Source of the DNA: Methylaequor sp045563055
Lineage (GTDB): Bacteria > Pseudomonadota > Alphaproteobacteria > Methylaequorales > Methylaequoraceae
Direction of reading: 5' to 3'
Assembly (NCBI GenBank): GCA_045563055.1
Contig: JBJKUR010000011.1
Span: 62,001 to 126,000, forward strand
DNA length: 64,000 bases
This document shows, piece after piece, positions 53,746 to 62,614 of this stretch (position 1 is the first letter of the stretch; each line of letters begins with the position of its first letter). The notes under the pieces are model-generated. The model searched no databases. It was not told the DNA's origin and was given only the letters and a program-made list of their open reading frames with translations. Both the position numbers and the translations under genes were made by a program.

Positions 53746-54969
53746 TTAAATTATCTTTTTATTTTTCAAAATTTTTAATTCTTTATCATTAAGTTTTAGG
53801 AATGTTTTTAGAATTTTTTCAGTGTCTTCTCCAAGTAGAGGAGGGGATTTTTTATATTTTATCTTGGATTTTGAAAAATTCATTGGGCTTCCAATTACTT
53901 TGATTCTTTTTTTTGATCTGGGATGTTTCATTGATATTAGCATATTTCTATTTTTTACTTGTAGGTCATCAAAAACTTGTTTTATGTTGTTAATTGGACC
54001 ACATGGAACATTTACTTTTGTCAATCCATTAACCCACTGATTAATTGATTTGTCTTTCATAATTTTCGAAATTATTTTGTTAAGCGGACCTCTATTATTA
54101 ACTCTCGATGAGTTAGTTTTGAATTTTGGATCTCTTGGTAAGCCGGGTATTTTTGCAAATTCACAAAAGTTTTGAAATTGCCTGTCATTAGCTATGGCTA
54201 ATACCATTAGACCATCTTTGGCTTCAACTGTTTGATAGGGTACAATTGAGGGATGATCATTTCCAATCCTCTTTGGTACTTTATTAGATACCAAATAGCT
54301 TTGTGCGACATAACTCAGCCATGATACCTGGGAATCCATTAAAGAAATATCGAGATGTTGCCCTTCATTTGTTTCTTCTTTAAATCTTAAAGCCGAAAGA
54401 ATAGAAATACAGGAATAAAGACCAGTTATTATATCTGAGACACCTACACCAATTTTAGTAGGGTTCCCTTTTTCTTCTCCAGTTATACTCATTATACCTC
54501 CCATAGCTTGAACCAAATAATCGTATCCTCCCCTCTTAGCATAAGGGCCATTTTGTCCGAAACCTGTAATTGAACAGTAAATTATTTTGGGATTAATTTT
54601 TGTGGCACTTTTATAATCAAGACCATATTGTTTTAAATTTCCAGCTCTAAAGTTTTCAACTAATATGTCGGACTTTTTGATGAGCTTTTTTGCTAGTTCT
54701 CGTCCTTCCTTTTTAGTTAAATCGATTTCAACTGAATTCTTATTTCTATTTACACTGAGAAAATATGCACTTTCTTTTGGTTCTTTAAGTTTATCATCTA
54801 GATAAGGAGGGCCAAGACTTCTTGAGTCATCTCCTGTTCTAGGTCTTTCAACTTTTATAATGTCTGCTCCTAAATCTCCTAGTATTTGAGTAGCGGTTGG
54901 ACCAGCTAATACTCTTGTAAGATCAAGAACTGTGATACCTTCTAATGGTTGTTTAATTTTTTTTTTCAT
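53746..54969 (-). CDS. CaiB/BaiF family CoA-transferase
   Basis: The 407-residue product is a class III CoA-transferase: GITVLDLTRVLAGPTATQILGDLGADIIKVERP at the start, LVENFRAGNLKQYGLDY, and the catalytic Asp in ISLMDSQVSW. The family moves CoA between organic acids (for example formyl-, succinyl- or malate-type). The substrate cannot be predicted. It sits between pyrB and ruvX, an unusual insertion in the pyrB neighbourhood, and is four bases after the ruvX stop. Confidence 0.88.
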   Translation of the reverse strand: MKKKIKQPLEGITVLDLTRVLAGPTATQILGDLGADIIKVERPRTGDDSRSLGPPYLDDKLKEPKESAYFLSVNRNKNSVEIDLTKKEGRELAKKLIKKSDILVENFRAGNLKQYGLDYKSATKINPKIIYCSITGFGQNGPYAKRGGYDYLVQAMGGIMSITGEEKGNPTKIGVGVSDIITGLYSCISILSALRFKEETNEGQHLDISLMDSQVSWLSYVAQSYLVSNKVPKRIGNDHPSIVPYQTVEAKDGLMVLAIANDRQFQNFCEFAKIPGLPRDPKFKTNSSRVNNRGPLNKIISKIMKDKSINQWVNGLTKVNVPCGPINNIKQVFDDLQVKNRNMLISMKHPRSKKRIKVIGSPMNFSKSKIKYKKSPPLLGEDTEKILKTFLKLNDKELKILKNKKII

Positions 54970-54972
54970 AAA

Positions 54973-55438
54973 TTAATCGATAAAACTTAGAAAATCATCC
55001 AAAATAACTTTTGCAGCGAACATATCTAACTTTTTTTTTTGAATTTTTTTATTTTTAAATAACTTTATACTCATATCCTCAGCCTCAACACTACTATAAC
55101 TTTCATCCCAAAAAAATATTGGTATTTTGATGCTATTGTTTTCTAAAAATAAATCTATACCTTTTGTCATATCTTGAATAGATTGACACATTTTATTATG
55201 TTTTTTTTCTTTTAAAATCGGTAGACCAACAAGTATTCCGCCAACATTGAGATCTAAAATAATTTTGAGAAGAGTTTCTTTGTAATTAGTATTTTTTTCT
55301 ATTGTTTGCATTGGCATGCTGACTTTGTGTTGTTCATCAGATACAGCTACTCCAATTTTTTTTTTTTCCACAATCAAGACAAATAATTTTTTTTTTATTA
55401 GTTTGTATTTTAAACTCTTTTATATTGCGAACTAGCAT
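54973..55438 (-). CDS. ruvX: RuvX/YqgF Holliday-junction resolvase-like protein, frameshifted at a 12-base A run
   Basis: The longest frame (54973-55377) begins at a TTG with KKKIGVAVSD and lacks the first strand with its catalytic Asp. That strand is found upstream in another frame from ATG 55438: KKKIICLDCGKK, corresponding to the usual lGlDxGxxriGvAvsD. The two frames meet in a run of 12 A (minus strand; T at 55356-55367); with 11 A the protein is continuous and about 154 residues. YqgF processes pre-16S rRNA 5' ends and is nearly always essential. The GxDxG motif reads CLDCG, keeping the Asp. Confidence 0.85.
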
Positions 55439-55476
55439 GGTGGATGTTATTTATAAAATAATCTAGTTTTTTATTT

Positions 55477-55764
55477 ATGTCTATTGATAATTCAACAGTA
55501 AAAAAAGTTGCCATGTTGGCAAGAATTCAACTTGAAGAGGAAGAAGAAGTCTCTTTAATTGATGAGTTAAATAATATTCTTGGTTGGGTTGACGAACTGC
55601 AGAAAGTTAATACCAAAAATATTGAGCCAATGTTATCTGTTTTTAATGAATCAATGCATATGAGAAAAGATATTCCTAATGTAAACTATTCTAATGAGCA
55701 AATAATTGAAAACGCTCCTGATAGTAGTTCTGGGTTCTTTGTTGTGCCTAAGGTTGTAGAGTGA
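55477..55764 (+). CDS. gatC: Asp/Glu-tRNA amidotransferase subunit C
   Basis: The 95-residue product shows the GatC pattern: VKKVAMLARIQLEEEE, LNNILGWVDELQKVNT, and the C-terminal MRKDIPN ... ENAPDSSSGFFVVPKVVE. It bridges GatA and GatB in the complex that converts Glu-tRNA(Gln) or Asp-tRNA(Asn) to the amide. It overlaps gatA by four bases. Confidence 0.96.
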   Translation: MSIDNSTVKKVAMLARIQLEEEEEVSLIDELNNILGWVDELQKVNTKNIEPMLSVFNESMHMRKDIPNVNYSNEQIIENAPDSSSGFFVVPKVVE

Positions 55765-57212
55765 AAGAATTCTGTAAACTAAATATCAAATCAGCTTTAA
55801 TTGGTTTGATGAACAAAGATTTTTCGTCAGCTGAGCTTACAAATTTTTTTATTGATAAAATCAAGAAAAATGAAAACTTAAATTGCTTCATCACTACTAC
55901 ATTCGATAAAGCACGGGAAATGGCTAAAATTTCGGATAAAAGAATACATAATGATGAAGCTAGACCATTAGAGGGAGTGCCCATAGGAATGAAGGATTTA
56001 TTTTGTACTAATGGAGTAACCACAACAGCAGGGTCAAAAATTTTAGAAAATTTTGTACCCTTTTATGAGTCAACTGTCTCAAAAAATCTTTGGGAAGCTG
56101 GAGCAGTAATGTTGGGTAAAACAAATATGGATGAATTTGCAATGGGTTCTGCTAATACAACAAGCTTTTATGGAAACGTAATTAATCCATTGAAATCAAA
56201 CTCGTCTGATGAAAAAAAATTAGTTCCCGGGGGATCATCTGGAGGTTCTGCATCTGCAGTCGCTTCTGGGTTATGTTTGGGTGCAACTGGTTCAGATACA
56301 GGGGGATCTATTCGTCAACCAGCATCTTTTTGTGGTTTGGTTGGCTTAAAACCTACTTATGGAAGATGCTCAAGATTCGGAATGATTGCTTTTGCTTCAT
56401 CTTTAGATCAAGCTGGACCAATTACTAAAACAGTTGAGGATGCTGCATTAATGCTCCAGTTTATGACAAGTTATGATGAAAAAGATTCAACAAGTTCAAG
56501 GAAAAATATTCCAAATTATTTGGATTTTAGGAATGTAAGTTTAAAAGGGAAAAGAGTGGGAATTCCAGAAGAATATTCCATGGAGGAATTAAATCCGGAG
56601 ATTAAAGATATCTGGGACAAAGGAAAAAACTGGCTCAAGTCAGCCGGTTGTGAAATTATTGATATATCTCTTCCTCATACAAAATCAGCCCTACCAACCT
56701 ATTATATTATTGCTCCAGCAGAGGCATCTGCCAACTTAGCAAGATACGATGGTATCAGATATGGTTTTAGAAAGAATGAAAAAGACTTAACAGACCTTTA
56801 CAAGCAAACCAGAGGAATTGGTTTTGGAAAAGAAGTAAAAAGAAGACTAATGATTGGTACGTATGTACTTTCTGCTGGATACTATGATGCATATTATTTA
56901 AAAGCACTGAAAGTTAGAAAATTGATATCAAATGACTTTCATGAAGCTTTTAATATTTGCGATATAATTTTAACACCAACCACACCAAATGTGGCATTTC
57001 CAATTGGAGAAAAACAAACAAACCCAATTGAAATGTATTTGAATGATGTTCTTACCGTACCTGCAAGTCTTGCAGGTCTTCCAGCAATATCCGTTTCTTC
57101 GGGTTTCAATAATGAGAAACTTCCAGTTGGCTTGCAGGTAATTGGCAGACCATTTGACGAAATCACAGTTTTAAGTGCTGGAAAAGTAATAGAGGAATCA
57201 AGGGGGTTTTAG
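55761..57212 (+). CDS. gatA: Asp/Glu-tRNA amidotransferase subunit A
   Basis: The 483-residue amidase has the catalytic Lys in GVPIGMKDLF, the Ser pair in GGSSGGSASAVASG and GSDTGGSIRQPA. It releases ammonia from glutamine. The start is GTG, overlapping the gatC stop by four bases; gatB overlaps by one. Confidence 0.97.
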   Translation: MKEFCKLNIKSALIGLMNKDFSSAELTNFFIDKIKKNENLNCFITTTFDKAREMAKISDKRIHNDEARPLEGVPIGMKDLFCTNGVTTTAGSKILENFVPFYESTVSKNLWEAGAVMLGKTNMDEFAMGSANTTSFYGNVINPLKSNSSDEKKLVPGGSSGGSASAVASGLCLGATGSDTGGSIRQPASFCGLVGLKPTYGRCSRFGMIAFASSLDQAGPITKTVEDAALMLQFMTSYDEKDSTSSRKNIPNYLDFRNVSLKGKRVGIPEEYSMEELNPEIKDIWDKGKNWLKSAGCEIIDISLPHTKSALPTYYIIAPAEASANLARYDGIRYGFRKNEKDLTDLYKQTRGIGFGKEVKRRLMIGTYVLSAGYYDAYYLKALKVRKLISNDFHEAFNICDIILTPTTPNVAFPIGEKQTNPIEMYLNDVLTVPASLAGLPAISVSSGFNNEKLPVGLQVIGRPFDEITVLSAGKVIEESRGF

Positions 57213-58663
57213 TGGATTACTATATCCAAGGAAAGAAGTTTAAATGGGAGGTTGTTTTGGGTTTGGAAGTTCATGCTCAGATCAGCTCAAAGTCCAAACT
57301 TTTTTCTGGAGCATCAACAGAGTGGGGTGGTGATCCTAATTCTCAAGTAGACTTAGTTGATTGCGGAATGCCTGGAGCACTTCCTGTAATAAATGAATAC
57401 TGTGTTGATCAAGCTATAATTACAGGTTTGAGTCTTAATGCAAAAATAAACGAGCTATCGATTTTTGATAGAAAAAATTATTTTTACCCTGATCTTCCTC
57501 AAGGTTACCAAATTTCTCAATTTGAATTTCCAATTGTTGGTAAGGGGTTCATAAATATAGAGTTGAATGGAAAAAAAAAAAAAATTGAAATCACTAGGCT
57601 TCACTTAGAGCAAGATGCAGGAAAAAGTATTCATGACCAGGATGTAGAAAATTCATTTATAGATTTAAATAGATCTGGATGTGCCTTAATGGAAATCGTC
57701 TCAGAACCAGATATGAGAAGTCCTGATGAAGCAGCTGAATATGTAAAAAGACTCAGAAATATTCTTCGATATGTAGGAAGTTGTGACGGTAACATGGAAA
57801 AAGGGAATTTAAGAGCCGATGTAAATGTTTCAGTGAGAAGAGATGGAGAAGAACTAGGAACAAGATGTGAAATAAAAAACGTTAACTCAATAAGATTTAT
57901 TCAGCAAGCGATTAAGTATGAAGCAGAAAGGCAAGTTGAAATTTTAGAGAATGGTGAAAAAATTAAACAAGAGACTAGACTTTTTGATCACAATAAAGGA
58001 GAAACCAGATCAATGCGTGGGAAAGAGGAATCTCATGACTATAGATATTTTCCAGACCCAGATCTTCCACCATTAATCATTAAAAAAGAAAAAATAGATG
58101 ATTTAAAAAATAATTTACCAGAATTACCTGACGCTAAAAAATTAAGATTTATAGATACTTATAAAATAAGTGAATATGATGCTGAATTATTAGTAAATGA
58201 TAGAGATATTTCAATTTTCTTTGAAGAGGTTGTAAAAGGAAGAGAATCAAAAATAGTGACAAGTTGGATTACAGGTGAGATTTTTTCTTATTTAAAGAAA
58301 GAGGAGATATCTATAAAGGAGACTGATATATCGCCAAAAAAAATTGGTGATTTAATTGACTTAATTACTGACGGAACAATTTCTAATAGACAGGCAAAGG
58401 AGGTGTTTGACGACTATTTAAATTCAGATCAGGACGCGAAGAGTTTTATAAAAAAAAGAGGACTAGTTCAGCTATCTGATATTAGTGAGATAAATTTACT
58501 AGTAGAGAACGTTATCAACGATCATTCTGAAAAGGTTGGCCAGTATAGGAATGGCAAAGATAGATTGTTTGGTTTTTTTGTGGGGCAGGTTATGAAGATT
58601 TCCAAAGGTAAGGCTAATCCCAAAGTTGTTAATGAAATATTACAAAAAAAGTTAAATGAATAG
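57212..58663 (+). CDS. gatB: Asp/Glu-tRNA amidotransferase subunit B
   Basis: The 483-residue product starts with EVVLGLEVHAQISSKSKLFSGAS, the GatB signature, and has the DYRYFPDPDLPPL and GNLRADVNVSVR motifs. The YqeY-like tail is present (ISNRQAKEVFDDYL). It recognises and activates the mischarged tRNA. The start is GTG. Its TAG stop shares its last base with the first base of the tRNA-Ser gene. Confidence 0.97.
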   Translation: MDYYIQGKKFKWEVVLGLEVHAQISSKSKLFSGASTEWGGDPNSQVDLVDCGMPGALPVINEYCVDQAIITGLSLNAKINELSIFDRKNYFYPDLPQGYQISQFEFPIVGKGFINIELNGKKKKIEITRLHLEQDAGKSIHDQDVENSFIDLNRSGCALMEIVSEPDMRSPDEAAEYVKRLRNILRYVGSCDGNMEKGNLRADVNVSVRRDGEELGTRCEIKNVNSIRFIQQAIKYEAERQVEILENGEKIKQETRLFDHNKGETRSMRGKEESHDYRYFPDPDLPPLIIKKEKIDDLKNNLPELPDAKKLRFIDTYKISEYDAELLVNDRDISIFFEEVVKGRESKIVTSWITGEIFSYLKKEEISIKETDISPKKIGDLIDLITDGTISNRQAKEVFDDYLNSDQDAKSFIKKRGLVQLSDISEINLLVENVINDHSEKVGQYRNGKDRLFGFFVGQVMKISKGKANPKVVNEILQKKLNE

Positions 58664-58754
58664 GAGAGGTGGCCGAGTGGCTGAAGGCGACGGTTTGCTA
58701 AACCGTTATAGGTGGTAACACCTATCGTGGGTTCGAATCCCATCCTCTCCGCCA
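58663..58754 (+). tRNA. tRNA-Ser (anticodon GCU)
   Basis: The acceptor stem pairs GGAGAGG (58663-58669) with CCTCTCC (58744-58750), G is the discriminator at 58751 and CCA is encoded (58752-58754). The anticodon loop TTGCTAA lies in an ACGGT/ACCGT stem, giving GCU for AGC/AGU serine codons. A long variable arm (TAGGTGGTAACACCTA) marks a class II tRNA. GGTTCGAATCC is the T-loop. The first base is also the final base of the gatB stop codon. Confidence 0.97.
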
Positions 58755-58829
58755 ATAACACGGGAAGTTGGCAGTATTTATCCGCAAACATATTGATAAT
58801 ACAGAGAAAATTTAAAGTAATTGTGGTAG
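58755..58829. other. Short gap after tRNA-Ser
   Basis: These 75 bases hold no gene. GTGGTA occurs twice near the MAPEG end. They lie at a tRNA 3' end, a usual target for integrases, but no integrase, direct repeat of the tRNA end or hairpin terminator was found here. Confidence 0.4.
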
Positions 58830-59264
58830 TTATGTGGTATTTATAGAAGCTTGTATTGAAAAATAAATTAAGCGTACAATATAAAATATTATCCCCATAA
58901 TTCCCAAAAACATTGAATAAAGAGTAAATTTTATACCTTTTCTTCTGTTGTCAAGATTTTCATTTAAATCACTAATTGACCTTGCATGAATAAACCTTCC
59001 GATCGCAAGAATCAGCATCATTGGTACGCAAATAAATAAAAGATTATTAAAATATAAAATAAAGCTCATGAGACAAATAAATGGAACTGTTTCACAAAAA
59101 TTGGAATGGGCTCTTATAGCTCTCTCAAGTTCTTTGTTTTTAAATCCAACGGATGTTTTGGTTTTCCTTCTTAATCTCACAACATTTAGAAATAACCTAT
59201 AATAAAGTGTACTTAAATAGATTATTGTTGAAAGATATGTTATTTCTAAAATTGGTCTTATCAT
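58830..59264 (-). CDS. MAPEG family membrane protein
   Basis: The 144-residue product has four membrane helices and the MAPEG region ELERAIRAHSNFCETVPFICLM, where the Glu-Arg-x-x-x-x-H-N-E pattern is diagnostic. Bacterial MAPEG proteins are glutathione S-transferase-like or of unknown function. The gene stands alone, convergent with tRNA-Ser and divergent from the photolyase operon. Confidence 0.88.
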   Translation of the reverse strand: MIRPILEITYLSTIIYLSTLYYRLFLNVVRLRRKTKTSVGFKNKELERAIRAHSNFCETVPFICLMSFILYFNNLLFICVPMMLILAIGRFIHARSISDLNENLDNRRKGIKFTLYSMFLGIMGIIFYIVRLIYFSIQASINTT

Positions 59265-59323
59265 TGAAAACTCGTAAATTAATTTTAAATATAATCAATA
59301 ACAGTTAAATTAAAATTTTCAAA

Positions 59324-60760
59324 ATGAAATTAAAAGACAATCAATTTTCAATTCATTGGTTTAGAAAAGACCTTAGACTTAATGACAACCCTTCTTTGAA
59401 TTATTTATCTAAAAAAAAAAAAAATATAGTAGGGATATTTATATATGATGACGTTAATTGTTCACGAGAGCTTGGCTCTGCGAGTAAAGTATGGCTATAC
59501 AACTCTTTAAAGAATCTTAATTTAAAGTTGGAAAATAGGCTTATACTTTTTAAAGGTGATCCATTAGCAATATTCGATAATATCTTAAATAAATATAACA
59601 TTGATGAGATTTGCTGGAATAGATGCTATGAGCCATGGGTTATAACTAGAGATACTAAGATTAAAGCTAAATTAAAAAACAAAACAAAAATCAACTCTTT
59701 TAATTCATCACTTTTGTGGGAGCCCTGGGAAATTTTAAAACAGGATGGGACACCATATAAAATTTTTACACCTTTTTACAAAAGGGGATGCTTAAATTAC
59801 AAACCACCGAGAAAACCAGAGTCATCGAAGGTTAATTTCTGTGAACATAATATTAAATCTATGGATTTAAAAGACCTTATTTTTACAGAGAAAAAAGATT
59901 GGGAGAAGAATATTCTTCTTAATTGGAAAACCTCGGAGTTTGAAGCAACAAGAATTAAAGATCAGTTCTTTTTAAAAGGAATAAAAGATTATTCTGAAGG
60001 AAGAAATTTTCCTAATAGGGAAAATGTTTCTCGATTATCTCCTTACCTGCACTGGGGACAGATTTCACCAAATGTTTTATGGTATGAGATAGAAGAAAAG
60101 GTAGAAGAAGTTAGTAAAGATAATATAGAAATATTTAAAAGTGAACTAGGTTGGAGAGAGTTTTTTTATAATTTAATGTATCACTACCCTAGTATTAGAG
60201 AAGAGAATCTCCAACCAAAATTTAACATATTTCCATGGGAATATAACGACTTTTTTCTAAAATCTTGGCAACAAGGAATGACAGGATATCCTATCATTGA
60301 TGCTGGTATGAGGGAGTTATGGCACACCGGTTATATGCATAACAGAGTGAGAATGATAACTGGATCATTTTTAGTCAAAAATTTATTATTACATTGGCAT
60401 CATGGTGAAAAGTGGTTCTGGGACTGCCTTTTCGATGCAGATTATGCAAGTAATTCCGCAAGCTGGCAGTGGGTAGCGGGTACTGGAACAGATTCAGCAC
60501 CGTACTTTAGAATTTTCAATCCCATTACTCAATCTAAAAAATTTGACCCTGAAGGTGAATACATCAAGAAATTTGTTCCAGAGCTTAAAACTATGCCACT
60601 TAAATACCTATTTGAGCCATGGAATTGTCCAGAAACTATATTAAAAGATTCAGGGATCATAATGGGTCAAACTTATCCCAATCCAATAGTCGATGTGAAA
60701 CAGTCAAGAGAAAAAGCATTGTCAGCATTCGCCAAACTTAAGAGAGTAAATGTTAGATGA
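59324..60760 (+). CDS. phrB: Deoxyribodipyrimidine photolyase (cryptochrome/photolyase class I)
   Basis: The 478-residue product begins IHWFRKDLRLNDNPSL, the N-terminal antenna domain. The FAD domain has GWREFFYNLMYHYP, GMTGYPIIDAGMRELWHTGYMHNR and DADYASNSASWQWVAGTGTDSAPYFRIFNP, all class I photolyase features, including the Trp chain and the FAD-contacting Asn. It repairs cyclobutane pyrimidine dimers with light. It starts the photorepair operon, overlapping the next gene by four bases. Confidence 0.95.
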   Translation: MKLKDNQFSIHWFRKDLRLNDNPSLNYLSKKKKNIVGIFIYDDVNCSRELGSASKVWLYNSLKNLNLKLENRLILFKGDPLAIFDNILNKYNIDEICWNRCYEPWVITRDTKIKAKLKNKTKINSFNSSLLWEPWEILKQDGTPYKIFTPFYKRGCLNYKPPRKPESSKVNFCEHNIKSMDLKDLIFTEKKDWEKNILLNWKTSEFEATRIKDQFFLKGIKDYSEGRNFPNRENVSRLSPYLHWGQISPNVLWYEIEEKVEEVSKDNIEIFKSELGWREFFYNLMYHYPSIREENLQPKFNIFPWEYNDFFLKSWQQGMTGYPIIDAGMRELWHTGYMHNRVRMITGSFLVKNLLLHWHHGEKWFWDCLFDADYASNSASWQWVAGTGTDSAPYFRIFNPITQSKKFDPEGEYIKKFVPELKTMPLKYLFEPWNCPETILKDSGIIMGQTYPNPIVDVKQSREKALSAFAKLKRVNVR

Positions 60761-62247
60761 AAAAAAAGTTTTTTTTGATCTTAGGTAACCAATTATTTCA
60801 CCCAAATATTATGGAAAAATATAAAAAGGATCACTTTTTTTATATGTGTGAGGATCATGGGCTTTGTACATATGAAAAACATCACAAACAAAAAATACTT
60901 TTTTTTTTATCATCAATGAGATCTTATGCTGATGAGTTAGAAAATTTAAAGTTTGATCTTATTTATAGGAAAATTGATGAAAAGGATTTTACTAACAGTT
61001 ATTTTGAAAAACTCTTAAAAGAAATCGACGCCAAAGGGATAACTGAAGTATCCATGCATGAGATAGAAGATAAAAAATTTGAAGATGGTATATTTTCTAG
61101 TCTTGGTGAAAGAGTTAAAATTAATTATTTGGAGTCTCCAATGTTCCTATGCTCAAGGGAAGAATTTAGAAAATACTTAGATAAAGTTAAAAAACCCTTT
61201 ATGGCTAATTTCTATAAAAATCAAAGATTAAAGAATAATATACTCATTGAATCTGATGGCACGCCAGTAGGTGGAAAGTGGAGTTTTGACGAAGATAATA
61301 GAAAAAAAGTTCCTAAGGAAATTGATCTCCTCAGAATCCCTTCATTTGAAGAAACAAAACATACAAGAGATTTAAAGAAAACAATAAATCAAAAGTTTTC
61401 TGATCATCCTGGCAGAACAGATGGATTTTGGGCATGTACCAACAGAGAAAATGCTAAAAAATTACTTTTATTTTTTATAAAAAAAAAAATAGAAAACTTT
61501 GGTGATTATGAAGATGCTGTTGATCATAGAGATAATATTTTATTTCATTCTGCACTTAGCCCTTATATTAATATTGGCTTGTTGACTCCTAAAGAAATAA
61601 TAAAAGAATTAGAAAAAAATCCTCCTAAAAAACTTAATTCATACGAAGGCTATATAAGACAAATAACCGGATGGAGGGAATTTGTAAGAGGAATATACCA
61701 AAATTTTGATAAACAACTCGAAAACGGAAATTTCTTTAACCACAAAAGATTAATGAAATCTTCATGGTATGACGGTACAACTGGTCTTGACCCTCTTGAC
61801 TTTTCAATTAAAAATGCTCTTAATTATGGATGGACTCACCACATCGAGAGATTGATGATCTTATGTAATATAATGAATATGTGTGAACTTAACCCAAAAA
61901 TTGTATATAAATGGTTTATGGAAATGTTCATTGACTCTTCAGAATGGGTGATGTCCCCAAACGTTTATGGTATGGGTTTGTTCAGTGACGGAGGAATATT
62001 TGCTACCAAACCATACATATGCGGTTCATCTTACTTTTTAAAAATGATGGATTTTAAAAAGGGTGAATGGTGTAATATAATGGATGGTTTATACTGGAGG
62101 TTTATAAAAAAAAATAAAAGTTTTTTTTTAAAGAATCCAAGACTCTCCATGATGGTGAGAGTCCTGGATAAAATGAAAGAAGAAAGAAAAAAGATAATCT
62201 TCCTAGCAGCAGAAACCTTCATAAATAAAAACACTTATGAGCATTAA
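60757..62247 (+). CDS. Photolyase-related protein (bacterial 6-4 photolyase/CryB type) with altered cluster cysteines
   Basis: The 496-residue product matches the Fe-S bacterial cryptochrome/photolyase group: LILGNQLF start, HEIEDKKF, the FAD domain with GWREFVRGIY, HHIERLM (361-367) and ATKPYICGSSY (417-426). The group normally has four cysteines for a 4Fe-4S cluster, two of them a CxxC-like pair before the LYW motif. Here that region reads MMDFKKGEWCNIMDGLYW and is shortened, leaving only Cys439 there; Cys422, 370 and 376 are others. The cluster may be lost or rebuilt. Members repair 6-4 photoproducts. Confidence 0.85.
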   Translation: MKKKFFLILGNQLFHPNIMEKYKKDHFFYMCEDHGLCTYEKHHKQKILFFLSSMRSYADELENLKFDLIYRKIDEKDFTNSYFEKLLKEIDAKGITEVSMHEIEDKKFEDGIFSSLGERVKINYLESPMFLCSREEFRKYLDKVKKPFMANFYKNQRLKNNILIESDGTPVGGKWSFDEDNRKKVPKEIDLLRIPSFEETKHTRDLKKTINQKFSDHPGRTDGFWACTNRENAKKLLLFFIKKKIENFGDYEDAVDHRDNILFHSALSPYINIGLLTPKEIIKELEKNPPKKLNSYEGYIRQITGWREFVRGIYQNFDKQLENGNFFNHKRLMKSSWYDGTTGLDPLDFSIKNALNYGWTHHIERLMILCNIMNMCELNPKIVYKWFMEMFIDSSEWVMSPNVYGMGLFSDGGIFATKPYICGSSYFLKMMDFKKGEWCNIMDGLYWRFIKKNKSFFLKNPRLSMMVRVLDKMKEERKKIIFLAAETFINKNTYEH

Positions 62248-62614
62248 AGTATTCTACAATAAATCATGTAACATTTGTAAAACAGAAATCAATCATTACA
62301 AAAAACATTGTAACAACAAGATCTCCTGGATAAATGTGGTAAACAACAAACAAGCCCTAGAATCTACATCTAAAACATACCCAGAGTTACTCAGGAGATT
62401 GCATGTATCAAAAAATGGAAAAATAATTTCTGGAACAGGAGCGTTTCTAGAGATATGGAGAAATATACCCAGATACAGAATTTTTTATTTAATTTTTAAA
62501 TTTAAAATTTTCTTTATGATACTTAATTTTTTTTACGAAATTGCGGCCTATCTGCTTTATATAAAAAATAGACATTTATTAAAAAGAAATGAAAAAGAAA
62601 AATCTTCCAACTAA
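62237..62614 (+). CDS. DCC1-like thiol-disulfide oxidoreductase family protein (DUF393)
   Basis: The 125-residue product has the N-terminal motif FYNKSCNICKTEINHYKKH, a thioredoxin-like CxxC, followed by VVNNKQALE and a C-terminal helix rich in aromatic residues. Such proteins are often next to photolyase genes. The family is named for the DxxCxxC motif; here NKSCNIC lacks the Asp. The function is unproven. It overlaps the photolyase-related gene by 11 bases. Confidence 0.82.
   Translation: MSIKVFYNKSCNICKTEINHYKKHCNNKISWINVVNNKQALESTSKTYPELLRRLHVSKNGKIISGTGAFLEIWRNIPRYRIFYLIFKFKIFFMILNFFYEIAAYLLYIKNRHLLKRNEKEKSSN

Noticed and set aside
58522..58791. An 89-codon minus-strand frame across the gatB end and the tRNA-Ser
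   Set aside because: It lies antisense to gatB and fully covers a clear tRNA gene; the protein resembles the well-known false frame over tRNA genes (beginning near LLAERMGFEPT).
58755..58829. Integration site or genomic island boundary at the tRNA-Ser 3' end
   Set aside because: No integrase, no repeat of the tRNA end and no change in gene type beyond it.
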